Source: JBBIMP01 sp037444305 | GTDB lineage: Bacteria; Acidobacteriota; UBA6911 | DNA length: 64,000 bases | Direction: 5' to 3' | NCBI GenBank assembly: GCA_037444305.1 | Contig: JBBIMP010000012.1 | Location: forward strand, 1 to 64,000 | Shown: positions 27,213 to 37,344 of the stretch, in pieces | Layout of the letters: the number at the start of each line of letters is the position of its first letter | Numbering within the stretch: position 1 is the first letter of the stretch | Made by a program: the position numbers and the translations under genes | Notes under the pieces: generated by a model | Seen by the model: the letters and a program-made list of their open reading frames with translations, nothing else | What the model was told of the DNA's origin: nothing | The model's database searches: none

Positions 27213-28124
27213 CGCGACGCCACTGCAAACTATCAGCGCGTGCAGGAGGAGTACCAGAAGAAGCGGTCCGACTTCGATATCCAGATGCGCGAACTCAAGT
27301 TACAGCTTGAGCAGATGCGGAACGACTACCAGAAGCTGGAGAGCAAACTCAACCAGCAGATGGACCTGGAGAGCGCGATCGTGATCGAAGAGACGCGGAT
27401 CCGCAGGGACACCTCCAAGCGGCGCCTGGAGTTGATGGAGCGAAAAATCAAGCAGCTTACCGAAAGCGGGCGGCTGGATCTTGAGATCTCCAAGAGCAAC
27501 GAGAATCACTACAAGGGTCGGATGGACGACCTGATGGACGCCATGGATTCGCTCACCGTGCGGGCGCCCGTATCCGGGGTTGTCATTCACAAGCGGGATT
27601 TCAGCAACGAGCCCCGGCAGATCGGCAGCTTCGTGTTTTCCATGGACTCGGTGATGGAGATCCCCGACCTGTCCACCCTGAGGATCAAAGTTAGGGTGGA
27701 TGAAGTGGACGCGGGAAGAATCAAGCCGGGTCAGGAGGCGCGCGTCCAGGTCGATGCCCTGCAAGGCAGCAACTTTACCGGAGCGGTCAGGGAAGTAGGC
27801 GCCATCCTCAAGCAGGCTGCCTACGACAGACCGCAAAAAATCACCGAATCTCTCGTGTATCTGCAGGGAGAGGATCTTGATCTGCTGCGCCCGGGCATGA
27901 GCGCCCGCGTCCAGATCCAGGTTGGCTGGTATCCGCAGGTGATCGCCATCCCGCTGTCGAGCATCCAGGAGCGGGAAGGAAGGTCGTTCGTGCAGGTGTG
28001 GAAGGAGAAGGAAAAGGAGTGGGAGTGGCGAGAGATAGAATTGCTGACCAACGACGGCCTTTCCGCCGTGGTCAAGTCGGGGCTGGAGTCGAATGAAAGG
28101 ATCCGGTCCAAGCCGAAAGCATGA
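27213..28124 (+). CDS. HlyD-type periplasmic adaptor 2 (5' end in gap)
   Basis: 303 codons are visible and the 5' end is lost in the N-run. A long coiled coil (RVQEEYQKKRSDFD… to about residue 90) runs into the lipoyl segment LTVRAPVSGVVIHKRD and barrel strands (LRIKVRVDEVDAGRIKPGQ, LRPGMSARVQIQ). This is a second adaptor of the same operon, ending 10 bases before the third. Confidence 0.82.
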   Translation, partial: RDATANYQRVQEEYQKKRSDFDIQMRELKLQLEQMRNDYQKLESKLNQQMDLESAIVIEETRIRRDTSKRRLELMERKIKQLTESGRLDLEISKSNENHYKGRMDDLMDAMDSLTVRAPVSGVVIHKRDFSNEPRQIGSFVFSMDSVMEIPDLSTLRIKVRVDEVDAGRIKPGQEARVQVDALQGSNFTGAVREVGAILKQAAYDRPQKITESLVYLQGEDLDLLRPGMSARVQIQVGWYPQVIAIPLSSIQEREGRSFVQVWKEKEKEWEWREIELLTNDGLSAVVKSGLESNERIRSKPKA

Positions 28125-28134
28125 GGTGCCGAAA

Positions 28135-29532
28135 ATGACCTACCATCCCGAACCCAAGGAAACGAAGACAACCCTGAAGGGCCGGATCACCCGAATTGTG
28201 TTCTTCCTGCTGTTGATCGCGGCAGGCATAGGGACGATCCTCTACCGCGACGCCATCATGTCCCGCATGAGCAAGGTCATCGCGGCCAGCGAGGAGGATC
28301 CCATCCCGGTCCAGGTTCTGCAGCAGGAGGCGTTCCAACTCGAAGTCCCGGCTTTCGGCGAAATCATCGGCCTGGGAAGCGTTCCCGTCTCCACTCCGAG
28401 CACCCGGTCCGGCGGGTTGAAGGTGGCGTGGCTGGTCCCGGAGGGTAGTTTCGTCAAGGCCGGCGACTTGGTGGTGCGCTTCGACAGCACCGACGCCACG
28501 CTGAATCTCCAGTCGCAGACCAACACGCTGGTGGCCAACGAGCAGCGCACCGGCATCACGACCGGCAAGCAGACCACCGACAGCAAGGTGCTGACCATTG
28601 ACCGCACGGATGCGCAGAAGGAGTACGACTACGCGCTGACCGTGATGCCCCAGGACGAGACCATTTTTTCGAAGTGGGACATCATTGAGGCGAAGCTCAA
28701 TGCTGATTATGCCAAGGAGCGAATCGACTTCCTGAGCAACAAGAGCCGGTTTCAGCAGCGGATTGCACGAGCCGATCAGCAGATCCTGGCTATCGAGCGC
28801 AACAAGGCGTTGGGCGAGATCCAGATTGCGCGCCAGACGCTCGATGCGCTGGAATTGCGTTCGCCGGCCGACGGGCTGCTCATCTATCGGCGGGACCGGA
28901 GGCGGGATCCCCAAGTGGGCGATGAATCGCATCCCGGGCAGGTGCTGGTCGAGGTAGTGGACCTGGCGGCGCTGCAGGCGCGGATCTATGTCCTGGAGCG
29001 CGACTCGGGAAGCCTGGCCAAGGACAAGCCGGTCGTGATCCGGATGGACGCAATTCCGGACCGGGAGTTCAACGGCATCTTGAAGGGCGTGTCGGCGCTG
29101 GCACAGCCGCTCGAACGCAACTCGCCGCTCAAGTACTTTTCCTGCGAGGTGACCATCACCGACGCGGGCGAGAGTCTCCGTAAGATCAAGCCCGGCATGT
29201 CGCTGGAAGCCAAGGTGATCCTGGAGAAATACGAGGATTGTTACGTGGTTCCGTCCAGCGCGGTTACCGTCAAGGGGACGGAAAACCTGGTTTACATTCA
29301 GCAGGCAGATCGTTTCGTGCCGCGGGCCGTGCGGCTCGGAATGGGGCTCCACGGACAGTCGACCATCCTCAGCGGGGTTCAGAACAACGAAATCATCGCG
29401 TTGCGGAATCCCTTCGAGGAACGCAAGGCCTACCTGCCCGACTTCAGCAAGGGCGGCGCCCAGGACCAGAGGGGCGGACGCGGCGGCCCCGGGGGGGGCC
29501 CGGGCAGGGAAATCCGCATGATGATTCAGTAG
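28135..29532 (+). CDS. HlyD-type periplasmic adaptor 3
   Basis: 465 aa. One N-terminal membrane anchor (IVFFLLLIAAGIGTILY), a lipoyl half (LKVAWLVPEGSFVKAGDLVV), a coiled coil, LELRSPADGLLIY as the second lipoyl half, beta-barrel strands (IKPGMSLEAKVIL) and a membrane-proximal domain, with a Gly/Arg-rich tail. It is 28 bases ahead of the permease gene. Three adaptors in a row suggest heteromeric adaptors or paralogues with different partners. Confidence 0.87.
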   Translation: MTYHPEPKETKTTLKGRITRIVFFLLLIAAGIGTILYRDAIMSRMSKVIAASEEDPIPVQVLQQEAFQLEVPAFGEIIGLGSVPVSTPSTRSGGLKVAWLVPEGSFVKAGDLVVRFDSTDATLNLQSQTNTLVANEQRTGITTGKQTTDSKVLTIDRTDAQKEYDYALTVMPQDETIFSKWDIIEAKLNADYAKERIDFLSNKSRFQQRIARADQQILAIERNKALGEIQIARQTLDALELRSPADGLLIYRRDRRRDPQVGDESHPGQVLVEVVDLAALQARIYVLERDSGSLAKDKPVVIRMDAIPDREFNGILKGVSALAQPLERNSPLKYFSCEVTITDAGESLRKIKPGMSLEAKVILEKYEDCYVVPSSAVTVKGTENLVYIQQADRFVPRAVRLGMGLHGQSTILSGVQNNEIIALRNPFEERKAYLPDFSKGGAQDQRGGRGGPGGGPGREIRMMIQ

Positions 29533-29560
29533 CAAAAAGACCAGGAGATACGCGGAAGCC

Positions 29561-30796
29561 ATGTTCAACCTAGAAAGCATCAAGGTCGCCTTCAGCAATC
29601 TCGGACGGCGAAAACTCAGAACCTTCCTCACCATGCTGGGGATGATCTTCGGCGTGGGTGCCGTGATCGCGATGCTCTCGATCGGGGCCGGAGCGGAACG
29701 TGAGAGCCTGCGGATCATCGAAAATTTCGGCATCCGCAACATCATCATCCAGGCCAAGGAGTTTAAAGCGGAGGAATTGCGCCAGATCCGGACGGAATCG
29801 CTCGGGGTGGCGCTCCGGGATGTCGAGGCCCTCGAGGCGGTGCTGCGGCCGCGGCCGCTGGTGTCGGCCAAAAGGGTGGTGAAGACGTTCCAGGTTGTCT
29901 CTGAACAGGGCAGAAGCGACAGCCGCGTCCTTGGGGTCAGCAGCACCTATCCCGCGATTCAGAATCTCACCCTGCTGCAGGGTTCTTTTTTCCTCCCCTT
30001 CGACGATGAGGCGGCCAACCAGGTGGCCGTCCTGGGCATTACGGCAAAGCAAAAGCTGTTCGGCTTCGGCGACGCCGTCGGCAAACGCCTGAAGGTGAAC
30101 GACCAGTGGCTCACCGTCATCGGCGTGCTCGCGGATGCCAACGTGGAGAAGCAGGAATTCGAAGGGGTAAAGATCCAGAATCCCAACAATGATATCTACA
30201 TACCGATCACCACCTCCATCAAGAAATTCGATGTGGACGCGCTCGAAAACGAGCTCAACGAAGTGATCGTGCAGATTCATCCCGATGCCGATCTCAGGGA
30301 GCAAGCGGCCACGATCAGCAACCTAATGTCGTCGATGCACCGCTACGTCGACGACTATGCGCTGATCGTTCCCGAAAAGCTGCTGGAGCAGAACCAGAAG
30401 ACGCAGGGGATATTCAACATAGTTATGGGCGCCATCGCCAGCATTTCTCTGCTGGTGGGGGGAATCGGGATCATGAACATCATGCTCGCCTCGGTTCTGG
30501 AGCGAACGACCGAAATCGGGCTGCGCCGGGCAATCGGGGCACGCAAGCGAGACATCAGGCTGCAGTTCATCTCAGAGGCGGTCGGACTCAGCCTTGCGGG
30601 CGGACTCATAGGCGTGGCGCTCGGGTACGGCATTTCGCGAGTGGTGGCGCTTTACTCCGGCTGGAGCACGATCATTACCCTCGAATCGATCGTGCTGTCC
30701 TTCGGGGTGAGCAGCATGGTGGGTCTGATATTTGGCATCTACCCCGCCGTGCAGGCCTCGAACCTCGATCCGATCGAATGCCTGCGGTACGAGTAA
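29561..30796 (+). CDS. ABC transporter permease, MacB/FtsX type
   Basis: 411 aa. It has an N-terminal helix (LRTFLTMLGMIFGVGAVIAM), a periplasmic MacB_PCD-like domain, three C-terminal helices, the VLERTTEIGLRRAIGA turn and the closing DPIECLRYE motif. It would work with the HlyD adaptors upstream as a MacAB-like tripartite exporter. Its ATPase partner is not in the visible part of the operon; it may be in the gap or elsewhere. AGGAGATA stands upstream of the ATG. Confidence 0.9.
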   Translation: MFNLESIKVAFSNLGRRKLRTFLTMLGMIFGVGAVIAMLSIGAGAERESLRIIENFGIRNIIIQAKEFKAEELRQIRTESLGVALRDVEALEAVLRPRPLVSAKRVVKTFQVVSEQGRSDSRVLGVSSTYPAIQNLTLLQGSFFLPFDDEAANQVAVLGITAKQKLFGFGDAVGKRLKVNDQWLTVIGVLADANVEKQEFEGVKIQNPNNDIYIPITTSIKKFDVDALENELNEVIVQIHPDADLREQAATISNLMSSMHRYVDDYALIVPEKLLEQNQKTQGIFNIVMGAIASISLLVGGIGIMNIMLASVLERTTEIGLRRAIGARKRDIRLQFISEAVGLSLAGGLIGVALGYGISRVVALYSGWSTIITLESIVLSFGVSSMVGLIFGIYPAVQASNLDPIECLRYE

Positions 30797-30799
30797 CGG

Positions 30800-33303
30800 T
30801 CAGGAGCTCCGCCGGGGAAGCGGGGCGCCGGGCTTCATAACAACGCCATAGCTTCGCAGTCCATTCAGAGCGATTTCCATTGCGGAGGAGAACTCCAGGT
30901 GCCGCAGGCTGCCGCTTTCGTGAACCGCCGGCATCGAAGAAAGCCATTGCCAGTCCAGGGTATCTCCTTTGCGCGGATCTGCGGTCAGGTAGCCGATTCC
31001 GAAGGACATGATGTTGTGGAAAAAGTGTGAGCCCTGAGAGGGATCCACATGCATGTCGGCCAGGTCGGTTTCGATGATACAGGAGACACCGGCAATATCG
31101 GCCCAACTCACCGGGATTCCCAGCCAAGGATCTGCGCTCCCCCAGCGTCCGGGACCCAGCAGCAGAAAGGGCCGCCCTGCCTTGCGCAGCCCCGCTGCCA
31201 GTTCGCCGATTTCTCGCGCAATCGCCGGCGCCCGCCCGCGCTCGAAGTTTTCCATCCGGACATAAACCAGGTCGCACACCCCGTGGATGAAACCATTTCC
31301 CAGGGCGCTGTGGGCGCTGCACAGCACATCGGGCGCGTCGAGGTCGTCAATGCGGATGTCCTGCGCATCGGTTCCCAGAACCAGCGGCCGGATTTGCAGG
31401 AAGGCAAACTCGTGGGGCTTGCCCTGGGAAGCGGAGAGGTTGACGGCGAACTCCATCTCTACGGGGCACGCGGAGCCTGCGGAACCGGCCTTCAGCAGCA
31501 GCGACACCACTTCCGCCAGGGGAAAAACCCCTGACTTGAGCACCCCCGCCATGGTCACCAAACGAATACCCCGGCGCGAGAGTCCATCGTAGACGGCATC
31601 TGCATCGGGCGAGTAAACGGAACCCACTGCGTGCAGCGTGCCGTGCCTTTCCGCCTCACTGAGATCCAGCGATTCCAGGCCGAGTTCGGGAATACCCTGC
31701 GGGGTGGAATCAGGGCGAGGCGCGGAGGTGTTCAGGGCCAAAAAGGCCCGCTGGGAGTTGTCGAGATGGTCCTTGGGGGAGAACGATTGTATGGGCTTCC
31801 TGGGATGCGCGGGGGAGAACCGCATGCAGCGGCCGCCATCCACCACCGACTTACCAAGCCCCAGTACTACGGAAGCCACTCCATCCTCGGGTCTCATGCC
31901 CGGCATGGGGTAGAAGTTGAGGGAGCGCGCCACGCCGACGATATCCGGGTAGAGATGCGCCCCGTGCAGCCGGCCCACCACCTGCTGTATGATCACAGCC
32001 ATCTTCTCCTCTTCGAGGCGGTTGGGTGTGGCTTCGATGTAAACCTTGGGTTCGGCGTGGTAGGTCGATGCCGGCCCTGGAAACCTGCCGGTGCGTGGCC
32101 AAGATCCTCGAGAGTTCCTGGCGGATGAGAGAGGGGCTTTGGATATCGGATTGCAGTATCTGGCGGACCGATTCGGCGAGTTCAAACTCGGTCCGCGCCA
32201 TGAGCCAGGTGCTGAGGTCGTTTTTTCCCCGGTGATGCATGAGGCACTCGTCGGGGACCGCCTGTACTGCCCATTCCAGATCCCTCATATCGCTGGCCCT
32301 CGAAATCAGGCTGGAATCGGGCATCAGGAAACGGAAATCCCCGAAGCCGAGGTGGTTTCGCAGGAAGGCCCGGAGGTCGGCCAGCAGGCTGGGAGAGTTT
32401 TTATCCAGAAATTGGGCTCCGGCCGAGGCTGCCTGGCCGGACAAATCCGCACTGGATTGCAGCAGGATAGGTATTCCGGAGTCCCTGTCTTTGATCATCC
32501 GGGCAAAGTCGAGGCCGGCCGAGTGGTCATCCTGGCCGTCACGGGGGATGTAGGCGTCCAGGATAACACCCAGAAGATCGCTTCTGTAGCGCTCAGATAG
32601 CGCGGTGGCCTCTTCGTAGGAGCTTGCCAGCAGTATCTTTGGGCGCGCGCATGCGCATTACGCGCTGCATGGGGTTGATGCTGTCGGACATCAGCAACTG
32701 GGTTTGGCGCATGATCTCGGTATAGAGCAGGGGTAGGTAGGAGGAGTAGAACTGGGCCGAGTCCTCCACCAAAAGGATCACTTTCACACCGGCTGTGCGC
32801 GCGTCGTGCCAGGCATTTTGGCGGTCCTCGAAGTTTTTGATGATTGCGAGAAAGAGGCGCACGTCACCGAGCCAGACGAAAACGCGGTCGATCCCGGGGA
32901 GGGAGGAGATGGGCTGGAGGGTATTCAATTCGCGGCTGTTGGCGGCAAGCAGGACGACGGATACCCCCGGCGCAATTTCGCGGGCCGCACGGCCGAACTC
33001 CCTGACATTCATTTCGCCCACCCGCGGCATGGAAATGACCAGGTCAAAGTGTTCTGACTGGAGGCGCTCGAGCGCCTCATGCCCGGTGGAAACGCGCTCG
33101 ACTGAAGGGGCGAACCTGAGGTTGAGCTCCAGGTATTCGGAGAAGAGCATCTCCGACAGCCGCCCATCCTCGATGAAGGTATAACAATCGTAGAGGCTGG
33201 TGACTAGAAGAAGGTTGTTCCCCCTTCTTGGCATCAGAGAGTCGTAGGGTGCTTCGCGGCGCCGGGGGGATCCGAATAGACTGTCGAGGGCCTGGTCCCG
33301 CAT
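30800..33303 (-). pseudogene. PEP-utilising (PEP synthase-like) protein with receiver-like N-terminus, broken
   Basis: ATG at 33303 with GGAGG. Three frames are needed to read through. Frame one (33303 to about 32648) is a receiver-like N-terminus (LLVTSLYDCYTFIEDGRLSE…FDLVISMPRVGEMN) up to RVMRMRA. A 2-base loss in a GC repeat near 32640-32650 shifts it to RPKILLASSYEEA…GFGDFRFLMPD…LATHRQVSRAG. Near 32065-32075 the reading jumps again to AEPKVYIEATPNRLEEEKMA, the middle of the PEP/pyruvate-binding domain. That jump omits roughly 170 expected residues, including the GGxSxGGKARGL-type nucleotide site. The C-terminus (to 30800) is intact. It is not expected to be functional. Confidence 0.75.
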
Positions 33304-33601
33304 TGGGCCTCCAAAATCCGGCCGCCAAATCAGCTCAGACCGAGCTCGCTGCATCCTATCACGAGCAGGGTTTATATCTAAGACTGGTAGCTGAATCTGC
33401 CCGACGCAGGCTCCAAATCCGGGACAGGAAGACAGTTTCATCGGTGCCGAGCCTGCACCGGCTCAAGCCAAAGCGGGGAAGAAGTAACCGCCGGTGTCTG
33501 GTTTCTCAGTGGCCACACCGGGGTGCCGTAGGAAAGCATAAAACTAACAAATAAATATATTAATCAGCCAATAGATAGATATTGATGCTGAGGAAACGGT
33601 G

Positions 33602-33607
33602 TATAAT
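33602..33607 (+). promoter_or_regulatory. -10 element upstream of gdhA
   Basis: A perfect TATAAT lies 77 bases ahead of the gdhA ATG in an AT-rich stretch that contrasts with the surrounding GC-rich DNA. No consensus -35 is seen at 17 bases, so it may need an activator. Confidence 0.45.
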
Positions 33608-33684
33608 GCCTCGGACATCGGGGAGATATGTACCGCTGCTGATGATCTTGGTCTGGAGTGAAAACCCACAACTTGGAGGCTCTC

Positions 33685-35030
33685 ATGAATATCAAGGAAT
33701 ACCTGGAGAAGTTTATGGACCGGTTGGTTGGCAAGCATCCCGCCCAGCCGGAATTTCATCAGGCCGTGCGCGAGGTGACGGAAACCCTGGGGCCTTGCCT
33801 CAAGAGGCACCCGGAATATCTCGAGGGCAAAATACTGAGCGACTAGTGGAACCGGATCACGTTTTTATCTTCCGGGTGCCCTGGCTGGATGACAATGGCC
33901 AGGTGCAGGTGAATCTCGGCTACCGGGTAGAGTTCAACAATGCCATTGGACCCTACAAGGGGGGACTCAGGTTCCACCCGAGCGTCAATCTCGGCATCCT
34001 GAAGTTTCTCGGTTTCGAGCAAATCCTCAAGAATAGCCTGACCACCCTGGCCATGGGTGGAGGCAAGGGTGGCAGTGACTTCGATCCCAAGGGAAAGTCG
34101 GACTACGAGGTAATGCGGTTCTGCCAGAACTTCATGAATGAACTCTACCATTACATTGGGGCCAGCGTCGATGTGCCGGCGGGCGACATTGGGGTTGGGG
34201 GACGTGAGATCGGCTACCTTTTTGGGCAGTACAAAAAGCTCACCCACCTGTTTGAGGGGGTTTTTACAGGCAAGGGAATCAACTGGGGAGGTTCGTTGAT
34301 CAGGCCGGAGGCCACCGGGTATGGCTGTGTGTATTTTGCCGAGGAGATGCTGAAGACCAGAGGGCAGTCCTTCGAAGGCAAGACGGTGGCAGTTTCCGGC
34401 TCCGGCAACGTTTCACAGTACGCGGTCGAAAAGGTGAACCACTTGGGTGGCAAGGTCGTTACCCTCTCGGATTCCAACGGCACCATCGTGGACAATCATG
34501 GGGTGGATCGGGAACGGTGGGAATACTTGATGGAACTCAAGAATGTGAAGCGCGGCCGCATCAAGGAATATGCCGAGAAGTACAAGTGCGAATACTTCGA
34601 GGGGCGCCGGCCATGGTTCGCGAAGTGCGATGTGGCGCTGCCCTGCGCCACCGAAAATGAGGTCGGCGGGGACGATGCTGCAATGCTCGTGAAAAACGGC
34701 TGCTACTGCGTCTCCGAGGGGGCGAACATGCCGACTACGCCGGAGGGCATTGAAGTGTTCCGCCACCACAAGATTCTGTATGGCCCGGGAAAGGCAGCCA
34801 ATGCCGGTGGTGTGGCCACCTCAGGACTCGAGATGAGCCAGAACTCCATGCGGCTCTCATGGACCCGCGAAGAGGTCGACAGCCGGTTGCACGGCATCAT
34901 GAAGGGCATCCATCAGAACTGCCTCAAGACGGCGGATGAATATGGGGCGCCGGGGAACTACATCCTGGGGGCCAACATCGCCGGATTCGTCAAAGTGGCA
35001 AACTCCATGCTGGATCAGGGTGTGGTCTGA
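33685..35030 (+). pseudogene. gdhA: NADP-type glutamate dehydrogenase with one-base frameshift
   Basis: The first 53 codons (MNIKEYLEKFMDRL… to EYLEGKIL) match the hexameric GdhA N-terminus, then run into a stop at 33844-33846. Shifting one frame gives VEPDHVFIFRVPWLDD and the rest of a full-length enzyme to 35030, with the PYKGGLRFHPSV, GGGKGGSDFDPKG and NAGGVATSGLEMSQNS signatures. Inserting a single G after 33837 restores CTG GAG CGA CTA GTG (LERLV), the sequence expected there. The enzyme would convert 2-oxoglutarate and ammonia to glutamate. This is either a very recent mutation or a consensus error, because the rest of the gene is clean. GGAGG precedes the ATG. Confidence 0.88.
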
Positions 35031-35214
35031 GATCGGTCGAGTGACGCGGTCTCGCCGGCGCCAAAGTGCTGCGGCGAGGCCGTAGTCTCCAGCCGGATTT
35101 GCTTGCGCAGAGACTTGTTGCATGGGGCGGCAGTCGTAGTTACCTTGGTGATTCGCAGGAATTCGCCGGCCACGATTCCGAGGGGCGGCTTGCAGCGGCA
35201 AAGGAGTTGCCAAC

Positions 35215-37344
35215 GTGAAGCTGGAAGGCAAAACCCGGGACAAGGGGGCGAGAAAGAAGAGCCGGCTTCCACAGAACTTTCGCGACGTCCTGCAAAACCT
35301 GCTGGCCTTTTCCCAGCGAGGCTACGGCCAGCCGGACTTCCTGCGCGCCACTGTTGAAACGCTGCTGCAGTATTCGGGTTGCGACCTGCTGGAGGTATCG
35401 TTGGCCCAACCCGCCAAAGGCTACCGAGGTGCGGGCTTTCTCGACGGGCAGGGTTCATTCCAGTGGGAGTGGCATCAATCGGGACCGACCAACCACCATG
35501 GCAGACTTTTTACCGGGGGAGGCGGCGGCGAACTCGATAACCTGGTGGCCTCTATGCTCAACGGCCCGGCACCGGTCGCTGCTCCCTCGCTGACTCGCAG
35601 CGGCAGCTTTTGGACCGGCGATGCGGCACGGCCGGTGCTGCTCAGGGAACCGGGCGGAAACCATCTTGAATCGCGGAGCGTGGTCCTGGGCGGGGAATAC
35701 CAGTCGCTCGCGCTCATACCGTTCACCGTCGCAGACAATCGCCACGCCGTGCTGAAGTTTGCCGGGCGGCAGCGTGAGCTTTTCGAAAAGGACGACATCC
35801 AGTTTTTTGAGGCTGTCGCCGAGGCTTTGGGCGTGGCGCTGGCACATCAGGAGGCGCTGTGGGCACTCCGGGAACGCGTCAAGGAACTCTCGTGCCTTTA
35901 CGGAGTTGCAAAGGCCATGCAGAATCCCTCGCGGTCGATGGAGGAAGTCGTCGGTGATGTGTTGCGACTGCTGCCCCCCGGCTGGCAGTACCCCGGGATC
36001 ACGGAGGCAAGCATTATCCTCGACGGGCGAGTTCAATCCACGCCGCACATGAGTCAAGCGCTCGATGTACAGTCGGCCGACATCCTCGTCGACGGGCTCG
36101 CTCGGGGCGAGGTGTCCGTAGGCTACCTGGAGAAAAAACCGCAGGCGGATGAAGGTCCCTTTCTTGCCGAAGAAAGAAGTCTCCTGAATGCCGTTGCTGA
36201 GGCCCTTGGAGTCTCGCTTGCCCATCATGCCGCGCAGCTGGCACTGAGGGAGCGCGTAAAGGAACTCACCTGCCTGCACGCCATCGCGGAAGCGGCTCAA
36301 CAGCCCGAGATCACCCTTGGGGATTTGCTCTGGAGGGTGGTACAACTGCTGCCGGCAGCCTGGCAGTACCCGGAGGCGGCTAGCGCCCGATTGACACTGG
36401 ATGAAAGGACCTACGCCTCTCCCGGATTCGTAAGCAGGCCATACTCACAGGTCGCAGACATAGAGGTCAATGGAAGGGTGAGAGGAAGTGTCGAGGTGAC
36501 CTACCTTGTCGACAAGCCCGAGCTGGATGAGGGCCCCTTCCTGAAGGAGGAACGCCATCTGATCGATGAAGTCGCGAGGCAGGTGGGATTAATCGTGGAG
36601 AGGCGGGAGGCCGCCGAGGAGAAAGACAAGCTCCAGCAGCAGCTGCGTCACGCCGACCGTTTGGCGACAATCGGCCAGCTGGCTGCAGGGGCTGCCCACG
36701 AATTGAACGAACCGCTCGGCAGTATCCTGGGATTCGCGCAGTTGGCAAAAGGCAGTCATGATTTACCCGTGCAGGCCGCCAAGGATCTGGATAAGATTGT
36801 GGACGCCGCACTGCATGCGCGCGAGGTGATCAGGAAGCTGATGTTGTTCTCGCGGCAGATGCCTGCCAGGAAGACGAAGTTCAACCTAAACAGCCTGGTC
36901 AGGGAAGGGCTGTTTTTCATGGAATCGCGGTGCGCCAGGGAAGGGATCGAAATTGTGCGTGAGCTGGCTGAGAACCTCCCAGAGATCTCCGCCGACCCGT
37001 CACAGGTTCACCAGGTCCTGGTCAACCTTGTGGTGAATGCCGCACAGGCCATGAGCGGCGGCGGGAGGCTGACAATCAGGACATCGCGGGAGGACGGCTT
37101 CGTTGTGCTGCTTGTCGAGGACACGGGAATGGGAATGAGCGAAGAAATCAAGCGTCAGATTTTCGTCCCCTTCTTCACCACCAAGGAGGTTGGTCAGGGG
37201 ACTGGTCTTGGCCTGTCTGTGGTTCATGGAATCGTCGAAGCTCACGGCGGCAGCATCCGGGTAGAAAGCGAAGTCGGCAAAGGTTCGCGATTCGAGGTGA
37301 GACTGCCGGCGATAGGAACGGAAGTTGAAGGGCAAGGGGAATGA
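35215..37344 (+). CDS. Sensor histidine kinase with duplicated GAF-like domains
   Basis: 709 aa, GTG start with GGAG. There is no membrane helix, so it is a soluble sensor. An N-terminal sensing region (1-215) is followed by two tandem GAF-like repeats that begin identically (LRERVKEL, about residues 217 and 343) and share GWQYP/AWQYP and DEGPFL motifs, an internal duplication. The HisKA box AAHELNEPLGSILGF places the phospho-acceptor at His495. N, G1 (DTGMGM), F and G2 (GTGLGLS) boxes of the HATPase domain are intact. It overlaps the response regulator gene by four bases, so the two form a cognate pair. Confidence 0.92.
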   Translation: MKLEGKTRDKGARKKSRLPQNFRDVLQNLLAFSQRGYGQPDFLRATVETLLQYSGCDLLEVSLAQPAKGYRGAGFLDGQGSFQWEWHQSGPTNHHGRLFTGGGGGELDNLVASMLNGPAPVAAPSLTRSGSFWTGDAARPVLLREPGGNHLESRSVVLGGEYQSLALIPFTVADNRHAVLKFAGRQRELFEKDDIQFFEAVAEALGVALAHQEALWALRERVKELSCLYGVAKAMQNPSRSMEEVVGDVLRLLPPGWQYPGITEASIILDGRVQSTPHMSQALDVQSADILVDGLARGEVSVGYLEKKPQADEGPFLAEERSLLNAVAEALGVSLAHHAAQLALRERVKELTCLHAIAEAAQQPEITLGDLLWRVVQLLPAAWQYPEAASARLTLDERTYASPGFVSRPYSQVADIEVNGRVRGSVEVTYLVDKPELDEGPFLKEERHLIDEVARQVGLIVERREAAEEKDKLQQQLRHADRLATIGQLAAGAAHELNEPLGSILGFAQLAKGSHDLPVQAAKDLDKIVDAALHAREVIRKLMLFSRQMPARKTKFNLNSLVREGLFFMESRCAREGIEIVRELAENLPEISADPSQVHQVLVNLVVNAAQAMSGGGRLTIRTSREDGFVVLLVEDTGMGMSEEIKRQIFVPFFTTKEVGQGTGLGLSVVHGIVEAHGGSIRVESEVGKGSRFEVRLPAIGTEVEGQGE

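Noticed and set aside
28072..29946. 624-codon minus-strand frame opposite the third HlyD gene and the permease
   Set aside because: Shadow of well-supported plus-strand genes; no domain pattern.
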